Assembly: GCA_021811865.1 (NCBI GenBank)
Contig: JAKAQB010000004.1
Coordinates: forward strand, 1-64,000
Direction: 5' to 3'
DNA length: 64,000 nt
From: Actinomycetes bacterium
GTDB lineage: Bacteria; Actinomycetota; Acidimicrobiia; Acidimicrobiales; Palsa-688
Shown here piece after piece: positions 52,043 to 61,487 of this stretch; the stretch's first letter is position 1; each line of letters starts with the position of its first letter. The position numbers and the translations under genes were made by a program. Under the pieces are notes generated by a model, which was not told the origin of the DNA, searched no databases, and worked only from the letters and a program-made list of their open reading frames with translations.

Positions 52043-54086
52043 AGTCCCCGTGGGGCTTGACGTCGGCGCGCTGCCAGCCGTTGGTGGGCAGCGGGAAGCT
52101 CGTCGTCACCGGACCTTCCCCCACCGGAGTGGCCTCGGGGTCGTGACCGTCGACGGATTCTGTAGGAGCGAAGCTCGGCACCACGTCGCTTCGGTCGTGC
52201 ACCGGTCGGCCGAACGCCTCGTCGACGAGGCGCCGGACCTCGGCGCCGTCGATCGTCTCCCGTTCCAACAGGGCCTGTGCCACCTTGGCCAGGCCGCCGC
52301 GGTGGAGGGTGAGGAGGCGGGACGCCCTGGCCTCTTGCTCGCGGAGGATGCGCTCGACCTCCTCGTCGATCACCCGGGAGGTCACGTCGCTGTAGTCCCG
52401 GGCGGCGTGCATGAGGTCCTCGCCGAGGAACACCTGACCCTCCTGGCCCCAAGCCATCGGCCCGACCCGGTCGCTCATGCCGAACTCGCGCACCATCTTG
52501 CGGGCCAACTCGGTCGCGCGCTGAATGTCGTTGGAGCCGCCCGTCGAGATCGTGCCGAACTCGAGCTTCTCGGCGCAGCGCCCGCCCATCATCACGCAGA
52601 CGGTGTCCTCGATGTACTCCCGCCAGTAGGTGTGGCGCTCCTCGATGGGCAGCTGCTGGGTGACCCCCAGCGCCATCCCCGTCGGCAGGATCGTCACCTT
52701 GTGCACGGGGTCGGCGTCAGGCAGCACATAGGCGAGAAGGGCGTGGCCGCCCTCGTGGTAGGCGGTCGCCTCCTTCTCCTTCTCCGACAGCACCGTCGAC
52801 TCCCGACGCTGACCCATGAGCACCCGGTCGCGCGCCGCCTCGAAGTCCACCATGTGGATTGCCTGCGCGCCCCGCCGCACGGCGTGGAGGGCGGCCTCGT
52901 TGACGAGGTTGGCCAGGTCGGCTCCGCTCATCCCCGGTGTGCCGCGTGCCACCACCGAGAGGTCCACGTCCGGCGCGATCCGCTTGTCACGGCAGTGCAC
53001 GGCGAGGATCGGCAGTCGCTCGTTGAGGTCGGGGAGGGGTACGACGACCTGGCGGTCGAAGCGGCCAGGCCTGAGCAGGGCGGGGTCGAGGATGTCGGGA
53101 CGGTTGGTGGCCGCCATCATGACGACGCCCTCGGTCGCCTCGAAGCCATCCATCTCGGCGAGCATCTGGTTGAGCGTCTGCTCCCGCTCGTCGTGGCCCC
53201 CACCGAGGCCAGCGCCCCGCTTGCGCCCGATGGAGTCGATCTCGTCGATGAAGATGATCGCCGGCGCCTGCTTGCGAGCGGTCTGGAACAGGTCCCGCAC
53301 CCGTGAGGCCCCCACACCGACGAACATCTCCATGAAGTCCGATCCGGTCACCGACATGAACGGCACGCCCGCTTCGCCGGCGACAGCCCGGGCCAGCAGG
53401 GTCTTGCCGGTACCGGGCGGGCCGACCAGCAGCACACCCTTTGGGATCTTTGCGCCGATCTCCTTGAACCGGTTGGCGTTTCGGAGGAAGTCGACGACTT
53501 CCCGTATCTCGAGCTTGACGCCGTCGTAGCCAGCTACGTCCGCGAAGGTCGTGCGGGGGCGCTCGGTGGTGTACACCTTCGCCTTGGAGCGGCCGATCGA
53601 CATGATCCCGCTCATCTGGCCCTGCGCCCGGCGTGAGATCCAGACGAAGAAGCCCACCAGTAGCAGGATCCAGATCAGGTAGGGCAGGAGGCTCGACCAG
53701 ATGGTGGAGGCGTTGCTGTTGACCTTCACTGACGTGTACTTCGAGTAGTAGTTGATCAGGTCGCTGCCGGCGATGGGCGACCCAGTCGTCTGGTAGGAGG
53801 CGGCTGGCTTGCTCAGGGTGTAGGAGATGTGGCCCGTCTGGGAGTTGAACGTCGCGGACGCGATCTGGTGGTGGAGGAGCTCCTGCTGGAACTGGCTGTA
53901 GGTCTGGGACGGTGTGGCCGGCTGGGCGAACAACTGGGGGATGAGGATGAGCAGGACGACGACCGCGACACCGATGCCAGCGATCCACCGCCAGTTGTTG
54001 TTGAGCGACGGAGGGCCCCCCGGACCGCCCGGCCCCGAGGGACGGTCCGGCTTGCCGGAGCGGAAGTCGCCTGGCTGACGAGACAT
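52041..54086 (-). CDS. ftsH: ATP-dependent zinc metalloprotease FtsH
   Basis: Membrane AAA+ protease of 681 residues that degrades misfolded and regulatory membrane proteins. Gly/Pro-rich N-terminus, TM1 (about 33-53), extracytoplasmic domain, TM2 (about 132-151), AAA module with Walker A GPPGTGKT (222-229), Walker B IFIDEID, pore [13 protein letters not shown] and SRH; zinc site H444-E-G-G-H448, with Gly in place of the more usual Ala. ATG 54086 is seven bases after TACGAT, so the mRNA is probably leaderless. The 3' end carries a GGCGCC repeat. Confidence 0.97.
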   Translation of the reverse strand: MSRQPGDFRSGKPDRPSGPGGPGGPPSLNNNWRWIAGIGVAVVVLLILIPQLFAQPATPSQTYSQFQQELLHHQIASATFNSQTGHISYTLSKPAASYQTTGSPIAGSDLINYYSKYTSVKVNSNASTIWSSLLPYLIWILLLVGFFVWISRRAQGQMSGIMSIGRSKAKVYTTERPRTTFADVAGYDGVKLEIREVVDFLRNANRFKEIGAKIPKGVLLVGPPGTGKTLLARAVAGEAGVPFMSVTGSDFMEMFVGVGASRVRDLFQTARKQAPAIIFIDEIDSIGRKRGAGLGGGHDEREQTLNQMLAEMDGFEATEGVVMMAATNRPDILDPALLRPGRFDRQVVVPLPDLNERLPILAVHCRDKRIAPDVDLSVVARGTPGMSGADLANLVNEAALHAVRRGAQAIHMVDFEAARDRVLMGQRRESTVLSEKEKEATAYHEGGHALLAYVLPDADPVHKVTILPTGMALGVTQQLPIEERHTYWREYIEDTVCVMMGGRCAEKLEFGTISTGGSNDIQRATELARKMVREFGMSDRVGPMAWGQEGQVFLGEDLMHAARDYSDVTSRVIDEEVERILREQEARASRLLTLHRGGLAKVAQALLERETIDGAEVRRLVDEAFGRPVHDRSDVVPSFAPTESVDGHDPEATPVGEGPVTTSFPLPTNGWQRADVKPHGD

Positions 54087-54185
54087 GGGAGCAATCGTAC
54101 GCCCGCCAGGGTGCTACCGCCCTGGCACCCTGCTCGCGGGCCGGGGTCCGCGAGGCCGGCAGGGCGCGCCGGTACGGTGAGCGGC

Positions 54186-54479
54186 ATGCGACCCACCACG
54201 TGCGCCCGGCCGGGCTGCCCTTCTCCAGCCGACGCATGGCTCACCTACGACTACGGGGGGCAGCGTGTGTGGCTGGACGACCGGCCTGGGCCGAGCGGGG
54301 ACCAGTGGGGGTTGTGCGGCTCGCACGCCGCCCGCCTCCGGGCGCCCCGTGGCTGGGCCCAGGTCGATCGCCGCGTCGGCGCGGAGGGCTCGACGGCTGC
54401 CGGCGCAGGTCCTGGACCAATCCCCGCACATCCCGCTACGGGTGACCGCTGGGATCCGCCAGCGACGCTCGTCTCCTAG
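54186..54479 (+). CDS. DUF3499-like small protein
   Basis: 97 residues. The N-terminus TCARPGCPSPADAWLTYDYGGQRVWL and the later GLCGSHAARLRAPRGW, with paired cysteines and CxxH, match my memory of the actinobacterial DUF3499 family (a small metal-ribbon-like protein of unknown function). The remaining C-terminus is low-complexity Ala/Gly/Pro. ATG 54186 follows TACGGT by seven bases and is divergent from ftsH. Confidence 0.7.
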   Translation: MRPTTCARPGCPSPADAWLTYDYGGQRVWLDDRPGPSGDQWGLCGSHAARLRAPRGWAQVDRRVGAEGSTAAGAGPGPIPAHPATGDRWDPPATLVS

Positions 54480-54508
54480 CTGGCGCCGGCCGGCATTCAC
54501 ACCCCGCC

Positions 54509-55231
54509 GTGCCGGCGCCGCCCAACCGCTGGGGTCTGCCCGAGGCGCTCTTCGGCTTTGCCGTCGGCATCCTCGTGTCGGCGGCCGCGACCTTGGTGGC
54601 GGAGGCGGCGACGGGCTACCGGTTCGCCGGCGGCGCCCCGCTCCCCCTCCCCGTCACCGCTGCCGACATCGGGGGACTGTGGGTCGGGCTCCTCGCTGCC
54701 GTGTCGATCGCCAGCAGGCGGAACGGTCGCGGCGTGCTGTCGGAGGACTACGGCCTCGCCTTCCACTGGTGGGATGCCCCCGTCGGGGTGGCCGTCGGCG
54801 CCGCTGGCCAGTACCTGCTGTTCCCCGCCCTCTACCTGCCGGTGGAGGCGGCGAACCACCGCCTGGGCAGGAACATCGTCGACCACCTCGGCGGTCCAGC
54901 GCTCCGCGAGACGGCCGCCGTGCACGGCCCCGGCCGGGTGGTGTTGCTCTACATCCTGCTGGCTGCCGGCGCACCTCTCGTGGAGGAGCTGTTCTTCCGC
55001 GGGCTGCTGCTACGCGGCCTTCTGGCCCGGCTCCCGGGGATCCCCTCCGTGCTCGTCTCCGCAGTGTTCTTCGCCGTGGCGCACTTCGAGTTGCTGCAGT
55101 TCGCTGGGCTTGCCGCGTTCGGGGTCGTCCTCGGCCTCCTGTCCTGGCGGTCCGGTCGGCTCGGCCCCGGCGTCGTTGCCCACGCCACCTTCAACGCCGC
55201 GGCACTCGCGGCTTACGTCCGGATTCACTGA
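54509..55231 (+). CDS. CPBP-family intramembrane metalloprotease
   Basis: 240 residues with about seven membrane helices. Catalytic motif 1 EExxxR is Glu159-Glu160-Leu-Phe-Phe-Arg164; motif 2 is FAVAHFE and the third motif is HATFNAAA. This is the Abi/CAAX-protease (CPBP, Rce1-like) family, which cleaves membrane-bound substrates or processes prenylated/other peptides. GTG 54509 starts 29 bases after the DUF3499 gene. Substrate unknown. Confidence 0.88.
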   Translation: MPAPPNRWGLPEALFGFAVGILVSAAATLVAEAATGYRFAGGAPLPLPVTAADIGGLWVGLLAAVSIASRRNGRGVLSEDYGLAFHWWDAPVGVAVGAAGQYLLFPALYLPVEAANHRLGRNIVDHLGGPALRETAAVHGPGRVVLLYILLAAGAPLVEELFFRGLLLRGLLARLPGIPSVLVSAVFFAVAHFELLQFAGLAAFGVVLGLLSWRSGRLGPGVVAHATFNAAALAAYVRIH

Positions 55232-55336
55232 AGCGGGCGTGGAAGAAACGCGCAAACACCTCAAGGCCCTTCCCGGCCCCGCCGATGGACCACCTGCAGG
55301 AGAGCGCCCTCAAGCATGGATGCGAGGAACCGAACG

Positions 55337-55504
55337 ATGAAGTGCCCGAGTTGCCGGACCCGTGAGCTGGTGGTCATCACGATGAGGGTCGGGGGCGAGC
55401 AGGTCGCCCTCCGCACCTGCTCGTACTGCGATCTCCGGTGCTGGGAGGGGTTGGACGGGCAGCTGGCGCTCGCGTCGGTGCTCAACTTGGTGGCCAGCGC
55501 CTAG
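55337..55504 (+). CDS. Small zinc-ribbon protein
   Basis: 55 residues: MKCPSC...CSYCDLRCW gives two CxxC pairs about 26 residues apart, a zinc-ribbon knuckle, followed by a short helical C-terminus. ATG 55337 with GAGGAACC upstream is preferred; ATG 55316 would add seven residues. Located 105 bases after the CPBP protease on the same strand. No function can be assigned; nucleic-acid or protein contact is the usual role of such ribbons. Confidence 0.65.
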   Translation: MKCPSCRTRELVVITMRVGGEQVALRTCSYCDLRCWEGLDGQLALASVLNLVASA

Positions 55505-55663
55505 CGGGACCCACAGAACGCTGAGGCCACCCGGCAAGTGGGCTTTCAGGGTGGCGGCTTGCAGGCTGCGGGCGGGCAGCCACCACCTGGCGCCGCGCGT
55601 TGGGCAACATGGCGGGGTGCGGCGGCTTCGTACTCTGACCGGGCGTCCGGCCCGGACTATCCC

Positions 55664-58372
55664 ATGACGCAGCTGCTCCGCGGCGGACACGTCGCCGGCG
55701 ACGCCGACGAGACCGGCGACCCGACCGGCGCGGTGGGCGAGCCCCGCCCGCCGGGGCCGCTCCGCTGGCAGCGCCTCACCCAGCCGGACGTCGTCGTAAC
55801 GGCCCTGGTGGTCGCCGCCTGCACGGTCTTCGTCTTCGTCCAGCTCGAGCCGGGCCAACTGTTCCGCAACACCACACCTGCCGGCGGCGACATGGGAGCC
55901 CACGTGTGGCTGCCGGCGTTCCTGCGGCGCGTGCTGCTGCCACGCGGACAGCTCCTCGGCTGGACGATGGACTGGTACGCGGGCTTCCCGGCCCTCACCT
56001 ATTACTTCCCCCTGCCGGCGTGGGCCATTGCCCTGCTCAGCTTCGTGATCCCCTACAACGTGGCGTTCAAGCTCGTCAGCGCCGCCGGGTTGATCACCCT
56101 TCCCCTCGCGTGCTGGGCCCTCGGCCGCTTGGCGCAGATGCGCTTCCCCGGCCCGGCCTGCCTGGCGGCGGCGGCCGTGCCCTACCTCTTCAATCGGGAC
56201 TTCACGATCTACGGGGGCAACATCGCTTCGACGATGGCGGGGGAGTTCTCCTTCTCCATCAGCCTGGCCTTCGCTGTGCTGTTCTGCGGGTTGGTGGCGA
56301 GAGGGCTCCGGACCGGGAGGGGGGGCATCCTCGCGGCGGCGGTTATGACCGCCTGCGGGCTGTCCCACATCCTGCCCCTGCTCTTCGCCATCGGCGGGTC
56401 CCTCGTGCTCCTCCTGCTGCAGCTCACTCCCCGCCGGCTGGTCTGGCTGGCGACAGTGGGCGTCACGGGCAGCCTCCTGCTGGCGTTCTGGGCCCTCCCG
56501 TTCTACGTCCGCCTCCCGTACGCCACCAACATGGGCTACGGGAAGATCACGACCTACCTGGCCACGCTGTTCCCGAAGGGCGACATCTGGCTCTTCGTCC
56601 TGGCCGCCGTCGGGGCCACGCTCTCCTTCGCCCGCTCCAACCTCGTCGGCCGTTGGCTCACGCTCATGGCGGCGCTCACGGTGCTCGTCTTCCGCTTCGC
56701 CCCTTCCGACCGGCTGTGGAACGCCCGATCGCTGCCCTTCTGGTTCCTGTGCCTGTACCTGCTGGCGGGCGTGGCCTTCGCCGAAGCCGGGACCGGGATC
56801 TCCGAAGCCGTGGGCAGTTGGTGGTCCCGCCGGCCGGCGGGCACCGCCGGGATCCGGTCGGCGCCGGTCGGCGCCGGTTCGCTCGGGACTGCCTGGCGAC
56901 TGGTCTGGGTTCCGGTGGTCACGCTCCTGGTTGCCCTGATCTGGGTGGGCTACCCGCTGCGCATCCTGCCCTTCGGGACGGTCACTCGCAACGGCGACTA
57001 CTCCTGGCTCGGCATGACGAGCTCCGACAACTCCTACATACCCGACTGGGTGCACTGGAACTACAGCGGCTACCAGGACGCCGGCAAGTCCGGCCGCCAG
57101 GCGTACTTCGCCATCATCCGGACCATGCGCCACATCGGCGCGACCGACGGGTGCGGTCGCGCCATGTACGAGTACGAGCCGGCGCTCAATGACATGGGAA
57201 CGCCGGACGCCCTCATGCTCCTGCCGTACTGGACCAACGGCTGCATCGCCACCATGGAAGGGCTGTACTACGAGTCGTCGGCGACCACGCCGTTCCATTT
57301 CCTGAACAGCGCCGAGCTGTCGGTGCAGCCCTCCAACCCGATGCGCGGTCTCGACTACCCGTCGGCGCCAAACGTCACGGAGGGGATCAAGCACCTGCAG
57401 ATGTTCGGGGTGCGCTACTACCTGGCCGTCAGCCCGTCCATCCAGCGGCAGGCCGCCGCCAACCCGAGCCTGCGCCTGCTGGCGTCGGTCGGCCCCTTCC
57501 CGATGCCGCTCAGCAACGGCACGACGCAGGAACAGACCTGGAAGGTCTACAGGGTCCTCGACTCGCCGCTCGTCCAGCCACTCGCCAACCAGCCCGTCGT
57601 CGTCCCCGGGACGCTGCGGACGGCTACATCCTGGCTCGACCTCGCCCAAGGCTGGTACCTCGACCCGCGCCGCTGGGACGTGTTCCTGACCGCGGGCGGT
57701 CCACGGTCGTGGGTGCGGGTGACACCCGGCGACACGTCCCCTCCGGTCCACGCCGAGCCACCGGTCACCGTCAGCCACGTCCGGCTCCACGAGGAGTCGG
57801 TGTCGTTCGACGTGAGCCGGACGGGCGTGCCGATGCTGGTGAAGGTCTCGTACTTCCCCAACTGGCAGGTGCGAGGCGCCGCAGCGGTGTACCGGGCCAC
57901 GCCCAACCTGATGGTGGTCGTCCCTACGGCGACGCACGTGACCCTCACCTACGGCAGCACCCCGGTCGACTGGACCGCCAGGGGCATGACCCTGCTCGGA
58001 GTCATTGCTCTCATGGGCATGTGGTGGCTGCCGCGGCGCCGGCGTCGCCACATCCGGGGTGCCGGTGTGGGTGCGGGGGGCGGGGCGCTCCTCCCCGGAG
58101 GCGAGGACACGGCGGGCGGGCCGGCGCACTCCCAGCGCCGGCGGCGTCTGGTCGGACCTCCCGAGGACCCCGAATTCTGGGGTGGCGCACCGCGGACGAG
58201 AAGGCCTCCGGGAGCCGCCACGGGCGAGGCGCCGGCGGCGAGCCCGGTGCCGGGTGGCGACGGTGCGGTGCCGGGTGGCGACGGTGAGACGGGAGGGGCG
58301 ACCCCTTTGTCCCCTGGCTGGCGGCCTCCGCAGCCCCCGACACCCGGTTCCGCTGCTGACGACATCCACTGA
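55664..58372 (+). CDS. Large polytopic membrane protein, GT-C-like
   Basis: 902 residues. About twelve membrane helices from roughly 45 to 460, with TPAGGDMGAHVW in the first extracytoplasmic loop (acidic residue after TM1 as in GT-C glycosyltransferases), then a large extracytoplasmic domain (about 470-755), a terminal helix (about 770-785) and a Pro/Gly-rich cytoplasmic tail containing repeated VPGGDG. Resembles membrane proteins often annotated as 6-pyruvoyl-tetrahydropterin synthase-related; I infer a lipid-linked sugar transferase role. ATG 55664 is chosen at the first hydrophilic start; upstream frame is low-complexity. Confidence 0.75.
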   Translation: MTQLLRGGHVAGDADETGDPTGAVGEPRPPGPLRWQRLTQPDVVVTALVVAACTVFVFVQLEPGQLFRNTTPAGGDMGAHVWLPAFLRRVLLPRGQLLGWTMDWYAGFPALTYYFPLPAWAIALLSFVIPYNVAFKLVSAAGLITLPLACWALGRLAQMRFPGPACLAAAAVPYLFNRDFTIYGGNIASTMAGEFSFSISLAFAVLFCGLVARGLRTGRGGILAAAVMTACGLSHILPLLFAIGGSLVLLLLQLTPRRLVWLATVGVTGSLLLAFWALPFYVRLPYATNMGYGKITTYLATLFPKGDIWLFVLAAVGATLSFARSNLVGRWLTLMAALTVLVFRFAPSDRLWNARSLPFWFLCLYLLAGVAFAEAGTGISEAVGSWWSRRPAGTAGIRSAPVGAGSLGTAWRLVWVPVVTLLVALIWVGYPLRILPFGTVTRNGDYSWLGMTSSDNSYIPDWVHWNYSGYQDAGKSGRQAYFAIIRTMRHIGATDGCGRAMYEYEPALNDMGTPDALMLLPYWTNGCIATMEGLYYESSATTPFHFLNSAELSVQPSNPMRGLDYPSAPNVTEGIKHLQMFGVRYYLAVSPSIQRQAAANPSLRLLASVGPFPMPLSNGTTQEQTWKVYRVLDSPLVQPLANQPVVVPGTLRTATSWLDLAQGWYLDPRRWDVFLTAGGPRSWVRVTPGDTSPPVHAEPPVTVSHVRLHEESVSFDVSRTGVPMLVKVSYFPNWQVRGAAAVYRATPNLMVVVPTATHVTLTYGSTPVDWTARGMTLLGVIALMGMWWLPRRRRRHIRGAGVGAGGGALLPGGEDTAGGPAHSQRRRRLVGPPEDPEFWGGAPRTRRPPGAATGEAPAASPVPGGDGAVPGGDGETGGATPLSPGWRPPQPPTPGSAADDIH

Positions 58373-58497
58373 CGCCACATTCGGGAGGGTTCACGCCCGC
58401 GCCGGCGGGGACCCCACGGACCTATCAACGGTCAGGCTGCCACACCCGAGGCGGGTTGTCCCGGGTCGTCCCCTTACCCTCTACAGTGCTGGGCCTC

Positions 58498-59871
58498 ATG
58501 CCCCGGCTCGACGCGATCTTCAAGGCCTACGACGTCCGGGGAACCGTCCCCGACCAGCTCGACCCTACGGTCGCCCGTGCCGTCGGGGGCGCCTTTGCCC
58601 GGTTCAGCAAGGCGTCTGCGATCGTGGTGGGCCGGGACATGCGCCCTTCTGGACCAGAGCTGGTCGACGCCTTCGCGTCCGGCGCCACCGACGCCGGCGC
58701 CGACGTCGTCCTCCTCGGGCTCACCTCGACCGACGAGCTGTACTACGCGTCCGGGGCGCTGGATGCCCCAGGAGCGATGTTCACCGCGTCCCACAACCCG
58801 GCCCAGTACAACGGGATCAAGCTCTGCCTGGGCGGCGCCCGCCCGGTGGGATCCGAGTCCGGGCTCGCCGCCATCCGGGCCGACGTCGAGGCCCAACTGC
58901 GGGGCGACGGCGGTCCGCCCGCTGGCCCTGGTCGGCTGGGATCGGTGAGGCAGCTTGACGTGCTCGCCGACTACGCGGCCAAGGTGCGGTCGCTCGTCGA
59001 CCTGGAGCGGCTGCGCCCCCTGAAAGTCGTCGCCGACACCGCCAACGGTATGGGCGGCCTGGTGGTGCCCGCTGTTTTCGACCGCCTTCCCTTCGCCCTC
59101 GAGATCCTCTTCGGCGAGCTCGACGGCACGTTCCCAAACCATCCCGCCGATCCCATCCAGCCCGCCAACCTGGTGGCGCTCCGTGACCGTGTGACGGCCA
59201 CGGGTGCCGACGTCGGGCTCGCCTTCGACGGCGACGCCGACCGGTGCTTCCTCGTGGACGACAGCGGCGAGCCCGTGTCAGGCTCCACGACCACCGCAAT
59301 GGTGGCCAAGTCGATGCTCGAGAAGCACCCCGGGGCGACGATCCTGTACAACCTCATCTGCTCCAAGGCCGTCCCCGAGATCGTCCGGGAAAGCGGTGGC
59401 ACACCGATCCGGACCCGCGTCGGCCACTCGTTCATAAAGGGGGTCATGGCGGAGACGGGCGCGGTGTTCGGCGGCGAGCACTCGGGCCACTACTACTTCG
59501 CCGACAACTACCGCGCCGACTCCGGCTGCATCGCGGCGTTGGTCGTGCTCGAGATGCTGTCCGCCACTGGCCGTTCCCTGTCGGACCTCCGGCGTGACTT
59601 CGAACGCTACGCCGACTCCGGGGAGATCAATACGGAGGTCACCGATCCGCTGGCTGTGATCGAGGCCGTCGCTGCCCACTTCGGAGAGGCTGCGCCCGGC
59701 GCCACGCAGGACCGCACCGACGGGCTCACCGTCGACCTCGGGTCCTGGTGGTTCAACCTCCGGCCCTCCAACACCGAGCCGCTACTGCGGCTCAACATCG
59801 AGGCCGACACCGGCGAGGAATGTGCCGCACGGGCCGCCGAGGTGACCTTGCTGCTACAGGAGGTGTCGTAG
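58498..59871 (+). CDS. manB: Phosphomannomutase/phosphoglucomutase
   Basis: 457-residue alpha-D-phosphohexomutase. Catalytic phosphoserine Ser98 in TASHNP, metal loop DGDADR (about 239-244), sugar-specificity loop GEHSGH and phosphate loop RPSNTEP are intact; GEHSGHYYF is typical of enzymes taking mannose and glucose phosphates. It interconverts hexose 6- and 1-phosphates and feeds GDP-mannose and dTDP-glucose synthesis at 28-41 kb. ATG 58498 is the family start. It runs directly into the Trm112-like and isomerase genes. Confidence 0.94.
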   Translation: MPRLDAIFKAYDVRGTVPDQLDPTVARAVGGAFARFSKASAIVVGRDMRPSGPELVDAFASGATDAGADVVLLGLTSTDELYYASGALDAPGAMFTASHNPAQYNGIKLCLGGARPVGSESGLAAIRADVEAQLRGDGGPPAGPGRLGSVRQLDVLADYAAKVRSLVDLERLRPLKVVADTANGMGGLVVPAVFDRLPFALEILFGELDGTFPNHPADPIQPANLVALRDRVTATGADVGLAFDGDADRCFLVDDSGEPVSGSTTTAMVAKSMLEKHPGATILYNLICSKAVPEIVRESGGTPIRTRVGHSFIKGVMAETGAVFGGEHSGHYYFADNYRADSGCIAALVVLEMLSATGRSLSDLRRDFERYADSGEINTEVTDPLAVIEAVAAHFGEAAPGATQDRTDGLTVDLGSWWFNLRPSNTEPLLRLNIEADTGEECAARAAEVTLLLQEVS

Positions 59872-59873
59872 CC

Positions 59874-60119
59874 ATGCCGCTCGATCCACTCCTTCTCGAG
59901 ATCCTTGCCTGCCCGGAGGACAAGGGTCCGTTGCTCTACTTCCCCGACGAGAGCTCGCTCTACAACCCTCGCCTCCGCCGGCGCTACGACGTGCAGGACG
60001 ACATCCCGGTGATGCTCGTGGAGGAGGCCGAGACCGTGACCGACGACGAGCATGCCCGCCTCACGTCCAAGGCCGAGCGGGAAGGCATCACTCCCACCTT
60101 CCCCGAGGGCACGGACTGA
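59874..60119 (+). CDS. Trm112-like protein
   Basis: 81 residues. LDPLLLEILACPEDKGPLLYFPDE and the later RRRYDVQDDIPVMLVEEAE are the bacterial Trm112/YcaR pattern (a small, often zinc-binding adaptor; here only one Cys of the usual pairs is kept). The ATG is two bases after the manB stop with AGGAGG in the manB end, and its stop overlaps the next start by one base. Function in bacteria is poorly defined; the syntenic link with manB and the isomerase is repeatedly seen in actinobacteria as far as I know. Confidence 0.85.
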   Translation: MPLDPLLLEILACPEDKGPLLYFPDESSLYNPRLRRRYDVQDDIPVMLVEEAETVTDDEHARLTSKAEREGITPTFPEGTD

Positions 60120-61153
60120 TGGCGGTCCTCGACACGGTCGGCATGTTTGATCTCACCGCCACCTGGCCGGAGCAGGTTGCGGCCGCAGCTGCCGCCTCCG
60201 CCGGCCTCGAGGGGCTGCCCGACGCGGACGCAGTAGAGCAGGTTGTCGTGCTCGGGATGGGCGGCAGCGGCTTCACCGGCGACGTGGTCACCGCCGTGGC
60301 TTCCCCGCTGGTGCCCGTGCCGGTGCTGGTCGTCAAGTCGTACGAGTGCCCCGCCTTCGTCGGCGACAACACCCTGGTCTTCGCTGTCTCCGCGTCCGGC
60401 AACACCGAAGAGACGATCCAGGCAGCGTCCGACGCGGCCGTCGCCGGCGCACACATGGTGGTCGTCACCGGCGGCGGTGAGCTCGCCCACCTGGCAACGA
60501 GCTGGGGCGCCCCCCTGGTGACCATCCCGGCGGACATCCCGCAGCCTCGCGCTGCGCTCGGGTCGATGGCGATCCCACCACTCGTGGTACTGGAAGACGT
60601 CGGTCTCTTCCGGGGTGCCTCGTACTGGATCGGCGAGGCGGTGGAACAGTTGAAGCGACGCCGGGACGAGCTCTCCGTGGCGGGAGACACCAGCGCCGCC
60701 GCCGAGGTGGCGCGCCTGATCGGGGCAACCATCCCGGTCATCCACGGCGGTGGGGCTGTAGGCGCCGCCGCCGCGGGGAGGTGGCGTACGCAGGTCAACG
60801 AGAACGCCAAGCGGCTCGCCTTCTCGTCCCCCCAGCCGGAGCTGTGCCACAACGAGGTGTGCGGCTGGGCGCCACCCGGCGGCGCCGTGTCTGCCGGGTT
60901 CACGGCGGTGGAGCTACGCCACGACGGCGAGCACCCCCAGGTGAGCCGTCGCTTCGAGCTGGTGCGGGAGATCCTGCTCCGCTCCGGTACGGAGGTGGTG
61001 GAGATCCGTGCTGACGGCGACGGTGACCTCGCCCAGTTGCTCGACCTGGTCATGTTCGGCGACTACGTGTCGCTCTGGCTGGCCGCAGGTGCTGGCGTCG
61101 ATCCCGGACCGGTCCCTGTGCTCGCCGACCTGAGGCAGCAGCTGACGGCCTGA
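60119..61153 (+). CDS. Bifunctional phosphoglucose/phosphomannose isomerase (SIS domain)
   Basis: 344 residues with two SIS domains. GMGGSGFTGDV (about 45-55), SASGNTEET (about 99-107), the catalytic Glu region NEVCGW and a His-containing loop (ELCHNEVCG) place it in the PGI/PMI family first described in archaea. Converts fructose-6-phosphate to glucose- or mannose-6-phosphate, the entry to the manB reaction. ATG 60119 overlaps the Trm112 stop by one base. A TATACT promoter for the downstream RNA begins 13 bases after its stop. Confidence 0.9.
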   Translation: MAVLDTVGMFDLTATWPEQVAAAAAASAGLEGLPDADAVEQVVVLGMGGSGFTGDVVTAVASPLVPVPVLVVKSYECPAFVGDNTLVFAVSASGNTEETIQAASDAAVAGAHMVVVTGGGELAHLATSWGAPLVTIPADIPQPRAALGSMAIPPLVVLEDVGLFRGASYWIGEAVEQLKRRRDELSVAGDTSAAAEVARLIGATIPVIHGGGAVGAAAAGRWRTQVNENAKRLAFSSPQPELCHNEVCGWAPPGGAVSAGFTAVELRHDGEHPQVSRRFELVREILLRSGTEVVEIRADGDGDLAQLLDLVMFGDYVSLWLAAGAGVDPGPVPVLADLRQQLTA

Positions 61154-61172
61154 CCGCGGGCACCCGTATACT
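61144..61172 (+). promoter_or_regulatory. Promoter of the structured RNA
   Basis: TATACT (61167-61172) is a near-consensus -10, best of its kind on this strand nearby. Weak -35 candidates (TGACGG at 61143-61148) lie 18 bases upstream, inside the end of the isomerase gene. Transcription would begin near 61179, one to three bases before the 5' strand of the closing stem of the RNA. Confidence 0.6.
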
Positions 61173-61179
61173 CTCGTGC

Positions 61180-61435
61180 CGGGCCCCAGCGGGTCTGTGG
61201 TTGCAAGTCGAAGCCAGTCGCAGGCGAAACGATCCACGTAAGGCGACTCGTGGTCGCCGAGCACGGTGCGGTTTAGAGGTAAGTCCTGCCCGCCGAGGGG
61301 CCACCGTGGCCCCCCGGCGGAGACGGCCCTACGTGGGGTCACCGGTGGTGTTGGGCGCGAGCCGCCACCGCCGGCCCAGCACGGTTGCAGCAGGCGGGTG
61401 TGGGGACGAAGACCAGGTCAGCCGCTGGGGCCTTC
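61180..61435 (+). ncRNA. Structured noncoding RNA candidate, about 255 nt
   Basis: No sensible protein is encoded, yet both ends pair: GGCCCCAGCGG (61182-61192) with CCGCTGGGGCC (61422-61432), an 11-bp perfect closing stem over 229 bases. Inside are GGCGAC/GTCGCC (61242-61247, 61253-61258), a long hairpin CCGCCG+GGGGCCA with TGGCCCC+CGGCGG (61290-61303, 61307-61320; 13 bp with one mismatch), and a TGGGC/GCCCA pair (about 61351 to 61379). Single-stranded A-rich pieces such as GCGAAACGATCC and GGTTTAGAGGTAAG look conserved-motif-like. A -10 element sits just upstream. Its position before a NarL regulator near a probable secA start is the kind of place where the raiA-type RNA of Actinomycetota occurs, but I cannot confirm membership. 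Confidence 0.7.
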
Positions 61436-61487
61436 TCGCAGTGACTGATCCACTCGGGCTGCTCCGCGGGTACTACCGTGAGCGGCC

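Noticed and set aside
55310..58378. 1022-codon minus-strand frame
   Set aside because: Antisense to the 902-residue membrane protein, rich in Arg/His/Gln/Gly with no helices or motifs; a shadow despite its length.
61180..61435. RNase P RNA, SRP RNA, tmRNA or a common riboswitch
   Set aside because: The conserved strings of these classes were looked for and not found; the closing stem alone does not identify a class.
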